Assembly: GCF_040147005.1 (NCBI RefSeq)
Contig: NZ_JAMSHO010000001.1
Span: 2,976,001 to 3,040,000, forward strand
DNA: 64,000 nt
Source of the DNA: Halomonas sp. H10-9-1
GTDB taxonomy: Bacteria > Pseudomonadota > Gammaproteobacteria > Pseudomonadales > Halomonadaceae
Direction of reading: 5' to 3'
The notes below the pieces were generated by a model. It made no database searches. It was not told where the DNA came from and worked only from the letters and a program-made list of their open reading frames with translations. Every line of letters starts with the position of its first letter. The first letter of the stretch is position 1. Below are positions 8,502 through 17,425 of this stretch, piece after piece. The position numbers were made by a program, and so were the translations under genes.

Positions 8502-9551
8502 TCAGCCCTCCTCGCCCTGGGTGGCAGGTTTCCCCGGTGTCGCCTCGTCGGCCGCCGGCTCATTGGCCGGTGCCCGGCGGCGCCAGGGCGGCGCGATGAT
8601 CACGCCGGCGATGCCGCGTGGCAGCACCAGCACCGCGGCGATGATGGTCAGGCCCATCAGGATCGGCCAGTGAGTGGTGGCATGCTCGTAGACGAACAGC
8701 AGGATCTCGTAGGCGAAGGCACCCAGGATCGGCCCGAAGATGGTGCCCATCCCACCCAGGATCAGCATCATCAGCACCTCGCCGGAGGTGTGCCAGCCCA
8801 GCTGCGCCGGGTTGGCGAAGCCGTACTGCATCGCCGCCAGCATCCCGGCGATGGCGGCCATCACCCCGGCGATGACGAAGGCGACCAGCTTGTAGCCGGC
8901 GGTGGCATAGCCCAGCGCCTGCATGCGGTGCTCGTTGTCGTGGATGCCGTCCAGCACCTGGCCGAAGTAGGAACGGGTCAGCCAGCGCAGGAAGAGATAC
9001 CCCGCCACCAGCAGGCCGAGGCAGAAGTAGAAGAAGGTGTAGGGGTTGTCGAGGTCCAGCAGCGCCGTCTCGCCGAGCGTCAGGCTCGGCCGGAACATGA
9101 TGAAGACGCCATCGGTACCGCCGGCGAACTGGGAGGTGCTGATGAAGTAGTAGAGCATCTGCCCGAAGGCCAGGGTGGTCATGATGAAGAAGATGCCCTT
9201 GGTGCGGATCACCAGCATGCCGACGACCAGTGCCGCCACCGCCGCCACCAGCATCACCAGGGGCAGCATCCACCACAGCGAGGCGGGGCTGAACTCGGGG
9301 CTGGCCAGCGCCAGGGTGTAGGCCCCCAGGCCGAAGAACAGCGCGTGGCCCAGGCTGACCAGGCCCACCACCCCCACCAGCAGGTCGAGGCTCATGGCGA
9401 ACAGCGCCAGGATCAGCATCAGGGTGATCTTCTCCAGGATGAAGTCGGCCTGGCCGCCGAACACCGCCTCGCCCCACAGGGGGAAGGTGGCGACGATGGC
9501 GGTGAGGGCCAGCATGATGGCCATCACGCGCTTGGGATAGGTATGTAACAT
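8502..9551 (-). CDS. ABC importer permease, LivM type
   Basis: A 349-residue permease with about ten membrane segments. The region DLLVGVVGLVSLGHALFFGLGAYTLAL is the LivM signature, and the EAA-like loop IHDNEHRMQALGYATAGYKLVAF contacts the ATPases. The last 35 residues are a polar alanine- and proline-rich tail. A GGAGG ribosome site lies upstream. It follows livH by 13 bases and precedes livG by three. Confidence 0.9.
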   Translation of the reverse strand: MLHTYPKRVMAIMLALTAIVATFPLWGEAVFGGQADFILEKITLMLILALFAMSLDLLVGVVGLVSLGHALFFGLGAYTLALASPEFSPASLWWMLPLVMLVAAVAALVVGMLVIRTKGIFFIMTTLAFGQMLYYFISTSQFAGGTDGVFIMFRPSLTLGETALLDLDNPYTFFYFCLGLLVAGYLFLRWLTRSYFGQVLDGIHDNEHRMQALGYATAGYKLVAFVIAGVMAAIAGMLAAMQYGFANPAQLGWHTSGEVLMMLILGGMGTIFGPILGAFAYEILLFVYEHATTHWPILMGLTIIAAVLVLPRGIAGVIIAPPWRRRAPANEPAADEATPGKPATQGEEG

Positions 9552-9564
9552 GGTGTCGCCCTCC

Positions 9565-10425
9565 TCAAGCGAACAGTCCGCGTGGCTTCACCAGCAGCAC
9601 GGCGGCCATGATCAGGTAGATCACCATGCTGGCGAGGCTGGGGATCAGCACCGACCCGAAGGTGGTGGCCATGCCGATCAGGATCGCGCCCCAGAAGGCG
9701 CCCTTGATGGAGCCGATGCCGCCGATCACCACCACCACGAAGCAGGTGATCAGGATGCTGTCGCCCATGCCGGGGGCGATGGAGGTCAGCGGGGCGGCGA
9801 TCATGCCGGCGAAGGCGGTCAGCGCCACGCCGACACTGAAGATCAGGGTGAACAGGGTGCGCACGTTGATGCCGAGCCCCTCCACCATGTCGCGGTTGAC
9901 CGCGCCGGCGCGGATGATGATGCCCAGCCGGGTATGGCGGATGACCCAGTAGATGACCCCGGCCAGGGCCAGGCAGACCCCCATCACGAACAGCCGGTAG
10001 ACCGAGTACTGCAGGTTGTCGGTCAGCTGCAGGCTGGCATCGAAGGGCGCCGGTATCGCCACGCTGTGGACGTCGCCGCCCCAGATGATGCGCTGCGCCT
10101 CGTTGATCACGAGTATCAGGCCGAAGGTCAGCAGCACCTGGTAGAGGTGGTCACGCTTGTAGAGCGTGTCCAGGAACAGCCGCTCGATGACCAGCCCCAG
10201 GGCGACGGCGATGGGGATGGCGATGACGATCGCCAGCCAGAAGTTACCGAGCCGCATGGTCAGGTCCCAGACCAGGTAGGCCCCGATCATGTACATGGCC
10301 CCGTGGGCCAGGTTGATGATGCCCATGATGCCGAAGATCAGGGTCAAGCCACTGGCGATGAGAAACAGCAGCAGCCCGTACTGCAGCCCGTTGAGGAGCT
10401 GCACACCAAAGAATGCGAGATCCAT
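9565..10425 (-). CDS. ABC importer permease, LivH type
   Basis: A 286-residue permease with about eight membrane segments. FFGVQLLNGLQYGLLLFLIASGLTLIFGIMGIINLAHGAMYMIGAY is diagnostic of LivH, and AINRDM-like AGAVNRDMVEGLGINVRTLF is the cytoplasmic coupling loop. A GGAGGAG site six bases upstream supports the start. It follows the binding protein gene by about 66 bases, the usual position for a binding-protein-first importer operon. Confidence 0.9.
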   Translation of the reverse strand: MDLAFFGVQLLNGLQYGLLLFLIASGLTLIFGIMGIINLAHGAMYMIGAYLVWDLTMRLGNFWLAIVIAIPIAVALGLVIERLFLDTLYKRDHLYQVLLTFGLILVINEAQRIIWGGDVHSVAIPAPFDASLQLTDNLQYSVYRLFVMGVCLALAGVIYWVIRHTRLGIIIRAGAVNRDMVEGLGINVRTLFTLIFSVGVALTAFAGMIAAPLTSIAPGMGDSILITCFVVVVIGGIGSIKGAFWGAILIGMATTFGSVLIPSLASMVIYLIMAAVLLVKPRGLFA

Positions 10426-10491
10426 GACGATCTCCTCCGCGATGGAAAGGGGCGAGCCCTGGCCCGCCCCGGGTGTCAGGGGATGGCCGGC

Positions 10492-11664
10492 TTACATCTG
10501 GCAGGCGTCATCCGGTACCTCGAGCTGCTCTACAGCGGTACCGACGACCTCGTGCTGGCCGTCCCGAATCTCGCGCAGGTAGACGTTCTGGATCGGATGG
10601 TGGGAGTTGGAGAAGCTCATCAGGCCGCGCGGGCTCTCGAGCTCTACCTGGGCCAGGGCCTCGATCAAGGCGTCCCGGTCCTCGGTATTGCCGCCGACCG
10701 CCTCGAGCGCCTGGACCAGCATGGCGCCGGTGTCATAGCCCTGCACCGAGTAGGTGTCCGGGGCCACGCCGTAGGCGTCCTGGTAGGCCGACACGAAGGA
10801 GCGGTTGGCCTCGCTGTCCAGGGTCTCGGCATAGTGCATGGTGGTCAGCACGCCTTCGCCGGCACCGTCCATGGCTGTGATGTTGCCCTCGGTGAGGAAA
10901 CCCGAGCCCAGCAGCGGGATGCTCTCCTTGAGGCCGGCGGCGGCATAGTCGCGCACGAAGCTGACCCCGCCGCCACCGGCGAAGAAGGTGTAGACGGCGT
11001 CCGGGTCAATGCTCGCGATCTGGGTGAGATAGCTCTGGAACTCGGTGCTCGGGAAGGGTACCAGGATCTCCTCGACGATCTCGCCGCCTTCGGCCTCGAA
11101 GGCCTCCTTGAAGCCGGCCACGTCCTCCTTGCCGCCGGCATAGTCCCAGGTGATGGTCACGACCTCGCGATGCCCTCGCTCATAGGCCACCTTGCCCATC
11201 GGGAAACTGTTCTGCCACATGCTGAAGGAGGTGCGGAAGACATTGGGCATGCACAGCTGGTTGGTGGCGGCCTCCAGGCCGGCATTGGGGATGATGGTGA
11301 TGGCACCGGACTGCTTGGCCACCCGCAACATGCCCATGGCCACCCCGGAGTGGACCGGGCCGATGACGAAGTCGACGCCATCGCCCTTGACCAGGCGGCT
11401 CATGTTCTGGGGCGCCTTGGAGGGGTTGGCCTCGGAATCGAGTTGCACGTACTCGACATCCCGGCCGCCGAGTTGACCACCGTTCTGTTCGATGGCCAGT
11501 TTCAAGCCGTTGGTGATGGCCTCGCCCAGGGCCGTGTAGGTGCCGGAATAGGGCAGCATCAGGCCCACCTTCACGGGGTGATTGTCGGCCATGGCGCCGA
11601 AGGCGGACATCAGGGTAGCGGTGCCCAGCACGCTGGCGAGGGCGGTCTTCTTGAAGTTTTTCAT
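10492..11664 (-). CDS. Periplasmic substrate-binding protein of the aromatic ABC importer
   Basis: A 390-residue type 1 periplasmic binding protein. The chosen start (MKNFKKTALASVLG) gives a classic signal peptide cut after about residue 26 (GAMADN). The mature part begins VKVGLMLPYSGTYTALGEAITNGLKLA, the Peripla_BP_6 opening, and keeps QNMSRLVKGDGVDFVIGPVHSGV. It lies directly downstream of benB1 and directly upstream of livH, so it should hand an aromatic acid to the LivHMGF complex. A paralog matching it at roughly three quarters of positions is at 37474-38649 beside the salicylate hydroxylase gene. Confidence 0.87.
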   Translation of the reverse strand: MKNFKKTALASVLGTATLMSAFGAMADNHPVKVGLMLPYSGTYTALGEAITNGLKLAIEQNGGQLGGRDVEYVQLDSEANPSKAPQNMSRLVKGDGVDFVIGPVHSGVAMGMLRVAKQSGAITIIPNAGLEAATNQLCMPNVFRTSFSMWQNSFPMGKVAYERGHREVVTITWDYAGGKEDVAGFKEAFEAEGGEIVEEILVPFPSTEFQSYLTQIASIDPDAVYTFFAGGGGVSFVRDYAAAGLKESIPLLGSGFLTEGNITAMDGAGEGVLTTMHYAETLDSEANRSFVSAYQDAYGVAPDTYSVQGYDTGAMLVQALEAVGGNTEDRDALIEALAQVELESPRGLMSFSNSHHPIQNVYLREIRDGQHEVVGTAVEQLEVPDDACQM

Positions 11665-11738
11665 GGGGGGTTCCCAGGGGTCGCTTGTTATCGGCTTGCT
11701 ATCGTGCCGGGACATCCCTGTCCCGCTGTCGTCCCTGC

Positions 11739-11766
11739 CGGTCAGATGTGAGTCGGTCAGATGTGA
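11739..11766. repeat. 13-bp direct repeat at the end of the duplicated block
   Basis: CGGTCAGATGTGA occurs at 11739-11751 and again at 11754-11766, a 15-base period. The second copy contains the benB1 stop codon. The benB2 end at 18471 has only one copy, so the extra copy marks the downstream edge of the duplicated catA-benA-benB block. Confidence 0.75.
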
Positions 11767-12245
11767 TAGATATCGATGACCTGGTGGATATAGTCGTTGT
11801 TGAGTTGCACGACCTTGCGGGTGATCAGCGGCTGCTCCCCGGACACGTCGAGCGTGTAGAAGGAGCTGCCGAAGAACTCCAGGGTCTTCTTGTAGCGGTG
11901 CACCAGGGTGTGCCAGTTGAAGCGCAGCTCCAGGGTGTCACCCTCCTCCTTGAGCACCTCGATGTTGCTGACCAGGTGCGTGGTACGCGGCTCCGGCGTG
12001 CTCGCCCCGCTGCGCTCGGTCTTGATCCGGTAGACCCGGTCCTCGAGACCCTCGCGGTTGGGGTAGTAGATCAGCGAGATCTCGCTGTGCGGGTCGCGGC
12101 TCAGCTGGTCGTCGTCGTCCCACGCCGGCATCCAGAACTCGGCGTCCTTGCTGTAGCAGGTCAGCCACTCGTCCCACTCGCGGTCGTCCAGCAGGCGCGC
12201 CTCGCGGTACAGGAAGGCCTGGAGGTCCTGATAGTTGATGCTCAT
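11757..12245 (-). CDS. benB: Benzoate 1,2-dioxygenase beta subunit (copy 1)
   Basis: A 162-residue small subunit of a Rieske aromatic-ring-hydroxylating oxygenase (cystatin-like fold). It runs from LQAFLYREARLLDDREWDEW through FWMPAWDDDDQ to the conserved C-terminus VVQLNNDYIHQVIDIYHI. It is structural and holds the alpha3beta3 complex together. It starts 12 bases after benA1. It differs from the second copy at 18471-18959 at only about a dozen residues, mostly near positions 3-8, 47-53 and 103-104. No benC or benD follows this copy, so its electron supply must come from the benC at 17422-18447 or from elsewhere. Confidence 0.92.
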   Translation of the reverse strand: MSINYQDLQAFLYREARLLDDREWDEWLTCYSKDAEFWMPAWDDDDQLSRDPHSEISLIYYPNREGLEDRVYRIKTERSGASTPEPRTTHLVSNIEVLKEEGDTLELRFNWHTLVHRYKKTLEFFGSSFYTLDVSGEQPLITRKVVQLNNDYIHQVIDIYHI

Positions 12246-12257
12246 GGTCTCTTCCCC

Positions 12258-13625
12258 TTATGCGGATGCGGTGGCGATGAACTGGCTGCGTTCCTTGTCG
12301 ATGGCGCGCAGCATCTCGTCGACCCAGTGCTTGTGGTGCACCACGTAGAGGCCCTCGTCCTCGGGTGAGGCGCCGCTGAGCAGCGGCTTCATGCCGATCG
12401 CCTGGGCGTTGTCGTCGGCGCCCTCGATCCACTGCTTGGCGCCGCGGGAGAGGTCGTTCCACTCGGCCAGGGCACCGTTGTAGCCCTCCTGGCAGGCGCG
12501 GAACTCCTCGAGGTCGTCCGGGGTGCCCATGCCGGAGACGTTGAAGAAGTCCTCGTACTGGCGGATGCGGATGCGACGGTTCTCGGCCGACTCGCCCCTG
12601 GGCGCGAAGCAGTAGATGGTGACCTCGGTCTTGTCCACGTCGATCGGGCGCAGCACGCGGATCTGGGTGGAGAACTGGTCCATCAGGTAGACGTTGGGGT
12701 AGAGGCAGAGGTTACGCGTCTGGTTGACGATGGAGTCGGCACGCGCCTCGCCGAACTCCTTCTCGATCCACTCCTTGTTGCTGTAGACCGGGCGCACCTC
12801 GGGGTTGAGCAGGCGCGTCCACAGCAGCATGTGGCCGTTCTCGAAGGAGTAGAAGCCGCCCAGGCTCTTGGACCAGCCGTCGGCGTCCACCGCCTTGGTG
12901 CCGCCGGCCTCGTAGTTGCGGCGGTCCATGGTGGAGGCGTAGTTCCAGTGCACGGTGCTGACGTGGTAGCCGTCGGCGCCGTTCTCGGCCTGCAGCTTCC
13001 AGTTGCCGGTGTAGGTGTAGGAGGAGGTGCCGCGCAGGATCTCCAGGCCTTCCGGTGCCTGGTCGACGATGTTGTCGATGATCTTGGTGGTCTCGCCCAG
13101 GTGCTCCTCGAGCGGCTTGACGTCATCGCTCAGGCTGCCGAACAGGAAGCCCTTGTAGCTCTCGAAGCGCGGCAGGCGCTTGAGGTCGTGGGAGCCTTCC
13201 TGCTTGAAGCCGTCCGGGTAGGCCCCCGTCTTCTCGTTCTTGGCCTTGAGCAGCTTGCCGTCGTTCTTGAAGGTCCAGCCGTGGAAGGGGCAGGTGAAGG
13301 TGCCCTTGTTGCCGCGCTTGCGGCGACACAGGGTGGCGCCGCGGTGGGCACAGGCGTTGATCAGGCCGTGCAGCTCACCCTGCTTGTCGCGGGTGATGAT
13401 CACCGGCTGGCGACCCATGGTCACGGTGATGTAGTCGCCCGGCTCCTCGACCTGGCTCTCATGGCCCAGGAACAGCCAGTTGCCCTCGAAGATGTGCTTC
13501 ATCTCCAGGTCGAAGAAGTCACGGTCGGTGAACATGCTGCGGTGGCAGCGGAAGATGCCCTTCTCGGCGTCGTCCTGGACGGCACCGCGGACGCGTTCTT
13601 CGAGTTGGTCAAGCTTGCTGGTCAT
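12258..13625 (-). CDS. benA: Benzoate 1,2-dioxygenase alpha subunit (copy 1)
   Basis: A 455-residue catalytic subunit. The Rieske cluster ligands are in CAHRGATLC and CPFHGW (about residues 92-115), and the mononuclear iron histidines are in [12 protein letters not shown] (about 210-222). The whole length resembles BenA as I recall it, including [15 protein letters not shown] near the C-terminus. It adds O2 to benzoate to give the cis-1,2-dihydrodiol carboxylate. The start [10 protein letters not shown] is chosen because it matches copy 2 and has AGGA upstream; an in-frame upstream extension lacks support. Thirteen residues differ from copy 2. Confidence 0.93.
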   Translation of the reverse strand: MTSKLDQLEERVRGAVQDDAEKGIFRCHRSMFTDRDFFDLEMKHIFEGNWLFLGHESQVEEPGDYITVTMGRQPVIITRDKQGELHGLINACAHRGATLCRRKRGNKGTFTCPFHGWTFKNDGKLLKAKNEKTGAYPDGFKQEGSHDLKRLPRFESYKGFLFGSLSDDVKPLEEHLGETTKIIDNIVDQAPEGLEILRGTSSYTYTGNWKLQAENGADGYHVSTVHWNYASTMDRRNYEAGGTKAVDADGWSKSLGGFYSFENGHMLLWTRLLNPEVRPVYSNKEWIEKEFGEARADSIVNQTRNLCLYPNVYLMDQFSTQIRVLRPIDVDKTEVTIYCFAPRGESAENRRIRIRQYEDFFNVSGMGTPDDLEEFRACQEGYNGALAEWNDLSRGAKQWIEGADDNAQAIGMKPLLSGASPEDEGLYVVHHKHWVDEMLRAIDKERSQFIATASA

Positions 13626-13742
13626 GGCGTAATCCTCATTATCTTGTCGTGACAGCGTGGGGCGGATCCGGTGCCAGGCCTGCGTGGAGGCGCTGTCCCC
13701 GGTGCCCCGCGCTGGAGGCAACCAAAATGCTCCGGGGGGCGA

Positions 13743-14717
13743 TCAGACCTTGGCGGTACCCGCCAGCTGGCTGGCCTGGTCGGCCTCGTCTTCCTTGGCG
13801 CGGGGACGGGCGTGGCGCACCTGCAGCTCCGGCTTGTCGGTCTTGGCCAGCTCGACGTCGAACACCACCTCGGAGAAGGGACCGTCCATCTCGCGCTTGG
13901 CGATCTCGCCGGCGTCCTCGATGCGCTCGGCCGGCACCACCAGCTCCTCGCGGGTGGCGAAGGCGAAGTCATCAAAGGTGTAGGGGTCGCCCGCCAGGTT
14001 GATCTGGGTGGTCAGGTGCTGGTGACCCGGCGCGGAGATGAAGTAGTGGATATGCGCCGGGCGCTCGCCGTGGCGACCCAGGGACTTCAGCACCACGTCG
14101 GTGGGGGCGCCTTCCGGCACGCCATAGCCGGAGGGGATGATGCTGCGCGCGGTGTAGCGGCCTTCCGCATCGGTGTAGATGGTGCGGCGCAGGTTGTACT
14201 CGCTCTGGGTCTTGTCGAAGAAGGAGTAGCCGCCCTTGGAGTTGGCGTGCCAGATCTCGACCTTGGCGCCGGCGATCGGGGTGCCGTCGACGTCACGCAC
14301 CTGGCCGGTCAGCCACATCGGCTCGGCCTCGGTGTCCTGGCCGTCGTCCATGCGCGCGAAGCCCTCGGCCTCCGGGGCGCCGGCGACGTAGAGCGGGCCC
14401 TCGATGGTGCGCGGGGTGCCACCGGTGCGCTTGGCCTCGGCGTCGATGGCGTCCTGGCGCATGTCCAGGAAGTGGTCGAAGCCCAGGCCCGGGGAGAGCA
14501 GGCCGAACTGGGTCTGGCTGCCCAGGGCGTTGAGTAGGTTGACGGCGGACCAGTACTCCTCCTGGGTGACATCGAAGTCGTCGATCAGCTTGAACAGGTC
14601 GGAGATCAGGCGATGCACGATCTGCTTGGAACGCTCGTTGCCGCCCTCCTGGTCGAAGCCGGCGATGGTCTTCAGGAAGTCCTGGACCTCGGGGGTGTCG
14701 AAAATCTTCACGGTCAT
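13743..14717 (-). CDS. catA: Catechol 1,2-dioxygenase (copy 1)
   Basis: A 324-residue intradiol dioxygenase that opens catechol to cis,cis-muconate. The N-terminal linker helix domain (about 1-110) is followed by the catalytic beta-sandwich. Iron ligands can be seen: Tyr in SEYNLRRT, Tyr in SGYGVPEG and the His pair in RPAHIHYF. Starting at the ATG of MTVKIF makes it the same length as copy 2, from which it differs at about eleven residues. It is the first gene of the second operon; a CatR-type operator lies about 150-190 bases upstream. Confidence 0.94.
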   Translation of the reverse strand: MTVKIFDTPEVQDFLKTIAGFDQEGGNERSKQIVHRLISDLFKLIDDFDVTQEEYWSAVNLLNALGSQTQFGLLSPGLGFDHFLDMRQDAIDAEAKRTGGTPRTIEGPLYVAGAPEAEGFARMDDGQDTEAEPMWLTGQVRDVDGTPIAGAKVEIWHANSKGGYSFFDKTQSEYNLRRTIYTDAEGRYTARSIIPSGYGVPEGAPTDVVLKSLGRHGERPAHIHYFISAPGHQHLTTQINLAGDPYTFDDFAFATREELVVPAERIEDAGEIAKREMDGPFSEVVFDVELAKTDKPELQVRHARPRAKEDEADQASQLAGTAKV

Positions 14718-14868
14718 GGAAGTCACTCTCTCTGGTTGTGGTTATGGCCTGCGCGAGCGTCAGGGGAGTGCAGGGCCAGGCGTGGGCTCTTGACACCGCT
14801 CCGGTGGAAACCAGGCACGGCGTCGCTTGTTGTGATGAGCTTGATTCTGGTCAGCTCTCCTGCACGTC

Positions 14869-14909
14869 ACCAATATCGTTTGAGTTGCTGGCCATACTTC
14901 ATAGGTATC
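14869..14909 (-). promoter_or_regulatory. CatR/BenM-type operator upstream of catA1
   Basis: The core ATAC-TTCATAG-GTAT (14894-14908) is a perfect match to the ATAC-N7-GTAT site known for BenM/CatM-type LysR regulators. The surrounding 41 bases match 31 of 41 positions with the block upstream of catB (23054-23094), in the same orientation to the gene. A second conserved element, ACCAATAT-x-GTTTG (14869-14882), lies on the gene side, where LysR activation half-sites usually sit. Confidence 0.8.
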
Positions 14910-15201
14910 GCTGGAAGGGAGCCACAAGGCGAGAGGTCCGCCTACTGAATTGCAGAAAAATCATTCTTAAACAATGAGTTGAAAATCAATGGCAGGAGAC
15001 CAAAGCGTGAGCGGGACCCGCGCAAGCCTTACCTTCGCGATGACGCAAGGCGTGAAGCCGCTGGCCGGCACCACTGGAAGCCGCCGGCAGCGGGGCAAGG
15101 CGCTCGCTATGAACGCTGAGTCCACCCTGATGAGCGCCGGTCATAGACCAAAGATGGAACGACGCCCGCCGGGCCGTAGGGAAGGAGCCCTGGACGAGGC
15201 G
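14910..15201. other. Intergenic region without a recognised gene
   Basis: This is the remainder of the 573-base gap between catA1 and benE2. It is AT-rich near 14945-14990, just upstream of the CatR-type operator, and otherwise featureless. Short frames here lack ribosome sites. Confidence 0.4.
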
Positions 15202-15236
15202 AAAAAGGGCCCGTGCTGCCATGACAGCCACGGGCC
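15202..15236 (-). terminator. Intrinsic terminator after benE2
   Basis: GGCCCGTG (15208-15215) pairs with CACGGGCC (15229-15236), with an inner CTG/CAG extension. On the minus strand it is followed by a run of five T (15206-15202). It lies about 55 bases after the benE2 stop. It should end the catB-to-benE2 transcript and separate it from the catA1 operon. Confidence 0.8.
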
Positions 15237-15290
15237 AAGGAGGATAACGCCATGCAAGGAGTGCCGGCGGCGAGCCACCGGCGCGATCGG

Positions 15291-16550
15291 TCAGCCGACA
15301 CTCTTCGCCGGGAAGCGCTTGCGCAGGGCCTCGCGCTCCTGAGAGAAGTCGAAGTCGCGGAACTCCACCAGCATCGAGATCGCTGCCCCCAGGATCAGCG
15401 CCCAGAAGGAGGCACCGATGCCGAAGATCTGCAGGCCGGAGACCGCGATCAGGAAGGAGAACATCGCCCCGACCTCATGCTTGCCGGAGAAGGTGATATG
15501 CATCGCCGAGCTGATGACCCGCAGCAGGGCGAGGCCAGCGATGATGGCGATGAAGTAGCTGGGCATCGCCTCGATCAGGCTGAACACGAAGCCGTAGAAG
15601 GGCGCGGCTACCACGAAGATGAGGCCGACGATCACCGCCGCCACCCAGCGCTTGTCGTGGGTGCCCGCCTCGGGGGAGGAGCAGATGCCGGTCATCGGCG
15701 CGGCGATGCAGGTGCTGTGCAGGTTGAAGAAGGCCGACACCATGGTGCCGATGCCACCGACGAAGGTGATGGCATTGGCCGGCGCCTCCTTGTAGCCCAT
15801 GCCCTTGACCAGTCCCACGCCGGCGGGGGTCTCCATGCCCACCAGGATCAGCGCCAGCGGCAGGCCATAGGCCAGGAAGGCGTCCATGGAGAAGGCCGGC
15901 ATGATGAACTCGGGCATGCGGAAGGAGAGCTCCACGCTGGAGAAGTCGGCCCCGGAGAGCGCCATGTAGAGCACGCCCACCACCAGGGTCACCACCAGCG
16001 GCGGAACCCGGCGCAGGAAGCGAGCCGAGAGGAAGAAGGCCGCGATCATCACCACCGCGGGAATCAGGGCGTTCTGCAGCGGCATCACCATGTTGGTGCC
16101 AAACTTGAGCAGCACGCCGGCCACCATGCCCATGACGATGGGCATGGGGATCAGCCGCATCACCAGGCTCATCCAGCCGGCCAGGGCCACCACCACCGAG
16201 ATGGCACCGGCGATCAGCGTCGCCCCGAGGGCCTCGTTGAGCCCCACCACGGGGATGATGGCGGCGAACAGCAGCGCGCCGGGGATGGAGTTGGCCATCG
16301 GCAGCGGCAGCCGGTAATAGGCCGGCAGCAGCAGGCCGAACAGGCCATTGATGAAGAGGTAGCTGATCACCCACAGCAGGGTGAAGTCCTTGGGCAGCCC
16401 GGCGGCGGTGCCGGCGCTGATATGGATGATGCCGGCGCTGAGGCCGAAGATGCCGGCGACCACGCCGGCGCTCAGGTTGTCGGCATTGAGGTCGCGCAGG
16501 AAGGCGCGTGGCGCCGACGCGAGGCCGGGGCCTGTCTCGAGATGTTTCAT
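15291..16550 (-). CDS. benE: Benzoate/H+ symporter, BenE family (copy 2)
   Basis: A 419-residue BenE-type permease with about twelve membrane segments. Motifs include NSIPGALLFAAIIPV, LVKGMGYKEAPANAITFVGGIG and the GICSSPEAGTHDKRW loop. The ATG of MKHLETG is selected because GGAG lies six bases upstream; an in-frame start 14 codons earlier has no site. It follows benD and ends the catB-benD operon. It is clearly divergent from the BenE at 5713-6942, so this pair did not arise with the recent catA-benAB duplication. Confidence 0.85.
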   Translation of the reverse strand: MKHLETGPGLASAPRAFLRDLNADNLSAGVVAGIFGLSAGIIHISAGTAAGLPKDFTLLWVISYLFINGLFGLLLPAYYRLPLPMANSIPGALLFAAIIPVVGLNEALGATLIAGAISVVVALAGWMSLVMRLIPMPIVMGMVAGVLLKFGTNMVMPLQNALIPAVVMIAAFFLSARFLRRVPPLVVTLVVGVLYMALSGADFSSVELSFRMPEFIMPAFSMDAFLAYGLPLALILVGMETPAGVGLVKGMGYKEAPANAITFVGGIGTMVSAFFNLHSTCIAAPMTGICSSPEAGTHDKRWVAAVIVGLIFVVAAPFYGFVFSLIEAMPSYFIAIIAGLALLRVISSAMHITFSGKHEVGAMFSFLIAVSGLQIFGIGASFWALILGAAISMLVEFRDFDFSQEREALRKRFPAKSVG

Positions 16551-16599
16551 GCTGTGCTCCAGGGGCTTGTTGTCGTTGCTGTCGGAAGCCACGGATGGC

Positions 16600-16619
16600 G
16601 GGCGGCCCTAGGGCCGCCC
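16600..16619. repeat. Perfect 20-bp palindrome between benD and benE2
   Basis: GGGCGGCCCTAGGGCCGCCC is a perfect inverted repeat in the spacer between benD and benE2. It could form a strong RNA hairpin that lowers transcription or stabilises the upstream message. There is no T-run after it. Confidence 0.55.
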
Positions 16620-16630
16620 CGGCGCCGAGC

Positions 16631-17425
16631 TCAGCCCTGGTCGCCACCACCCACCGGCAGCACGCTGCCGGTGATGTAGCTCGCTTCGTCGGAGGCCAGG
16701 AACAGGATCGGTGCGGCCATCTCGTCCAGGGTGCCGTAGCGCTTCATCAGGCAGCTCTGCTTGGTCTGATCGATATGCGCCTGGAACCAGGCCCTTTCGG
16801 TCTCGTTGCTAGGCTCAGGCGTGCCACGGGAGATCTTGCGCGGCGGCGCCTCGGTACCACCGATGCCGGCGGCCGCCACACGGATGCCGTGCTCGGCGTA
16901 TTCGAAGGCCAGAGACTCGGTCAGCGCATTGACGCCACCCTTGGCCGCCGAGTAGGGAATCCGGTGAATGCCACGGGTCGCCACCGAGGAGACATTGACG
17001 ATGACCCCGCCGCCCTGCTCCACCAGGCTCGGCAACACCGCACGGCAGCACCACAGCGTCGGCATCAGCGAGCGCTGCACCTCTGCAGCGATCTCCTCCT
17101 CGCTGAACTCGGTGAACGGCTTGAAGTTGATCGCCCCGCCCACGTTGTTCACCAGGATGTCGATACGCCCGAAGTGCTCCACCGTTTTCGCCATGACATC
17201 GGCGGCGCCGGCCCAGGTCTCCAGATCGGCCAGCAGGGCGATAGCCTCGACGCCCTGCTCACGCAGGCTGTCCACCACCTCCTGAACCAGCTCGGAGCGG
17301 TCCACCAGGGCCAGGCGAGCGCCCTCGGCGCCGGCCCGCTCGGCAACCCGCCGCCCGATCCCCTGGGCGGCACCGGTGATCACCATGACCTTGTCGTTGA
17401 AACGACCGTCGGTAAAGCGACTCAT
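16631..17425 (-). CDS. benD: 1,6-dihydroxycyclohexa-2,4-diene-1-carboxylate dehydrogenase
   Basis: A 264-residue short-chain dehydrogenase that oxidises the benzoate dihydrodiol to catechol with NAD+ and loss of CO2. It shows the nucleotide motif TGAAQGIG (about residues 14-21), NNVGG, and the catalytic YSAAK. The PPRKISRG insert after the active site is typical of BenD/XylL. The start MSRFTDGRF has a GGAG site and overlaps the benC stop by four bases, which suggests coupled translation. Confidence 0.92.
   Translation of the reverse strand: MSRFTDGRFNDKVMVITGAAQGIGRRVAERAGAEGARLALVDRSELVQEVVDSLREQGVEAIALLADLETWAGAADVMAKTVEHFGRIDILVNNVGGAINFKPFTEFSEEEIAAEVQRSLMPTLWCCRAVLPSLVEQGGGVIVNVSSVATRGIHRIPYSAAKGGVNALTESLAFEYAEHGIRVAAAGIGGTEAPPRKISRGTPEPSNETERAWFQAHIDQTKQSCLMKRYGTLDEMAAPILFLASDEASYITGSVLPVGGGDQG

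Larger units (their letters stand above)
11757..14717 (-). repeat. Duplicated block catA-benA-benB, copy 1
   Basis: Three consecutive genes, catA1-benA1-benB1, repeat the order, strand and near-identical sequence of 18471-21450. Gene lengths are identical (975, 1368 and 489 bases). Spacers differ: the benA-benB gap is 12 bases here and 27 in copy 2, and the catA-benA gap is 117 against 121 with partial similarity. Confidence 0.93.

Noticed and set aside
6097..11751. Long plus-strand reading frames (up to 733 codons) opposite the ABC importer and BenE genes
   Set aside because: They are mirror frames of GC-rich genes on the minus strand. Their translations are low-complexity Gly/His/Gln/Ala text without domains or ribosome sites.
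14985..15342. Short frames in the catA1-benE2 gap
   Set aside because: They run across the benE2 terminator and into benE2, and have no recognisable features.
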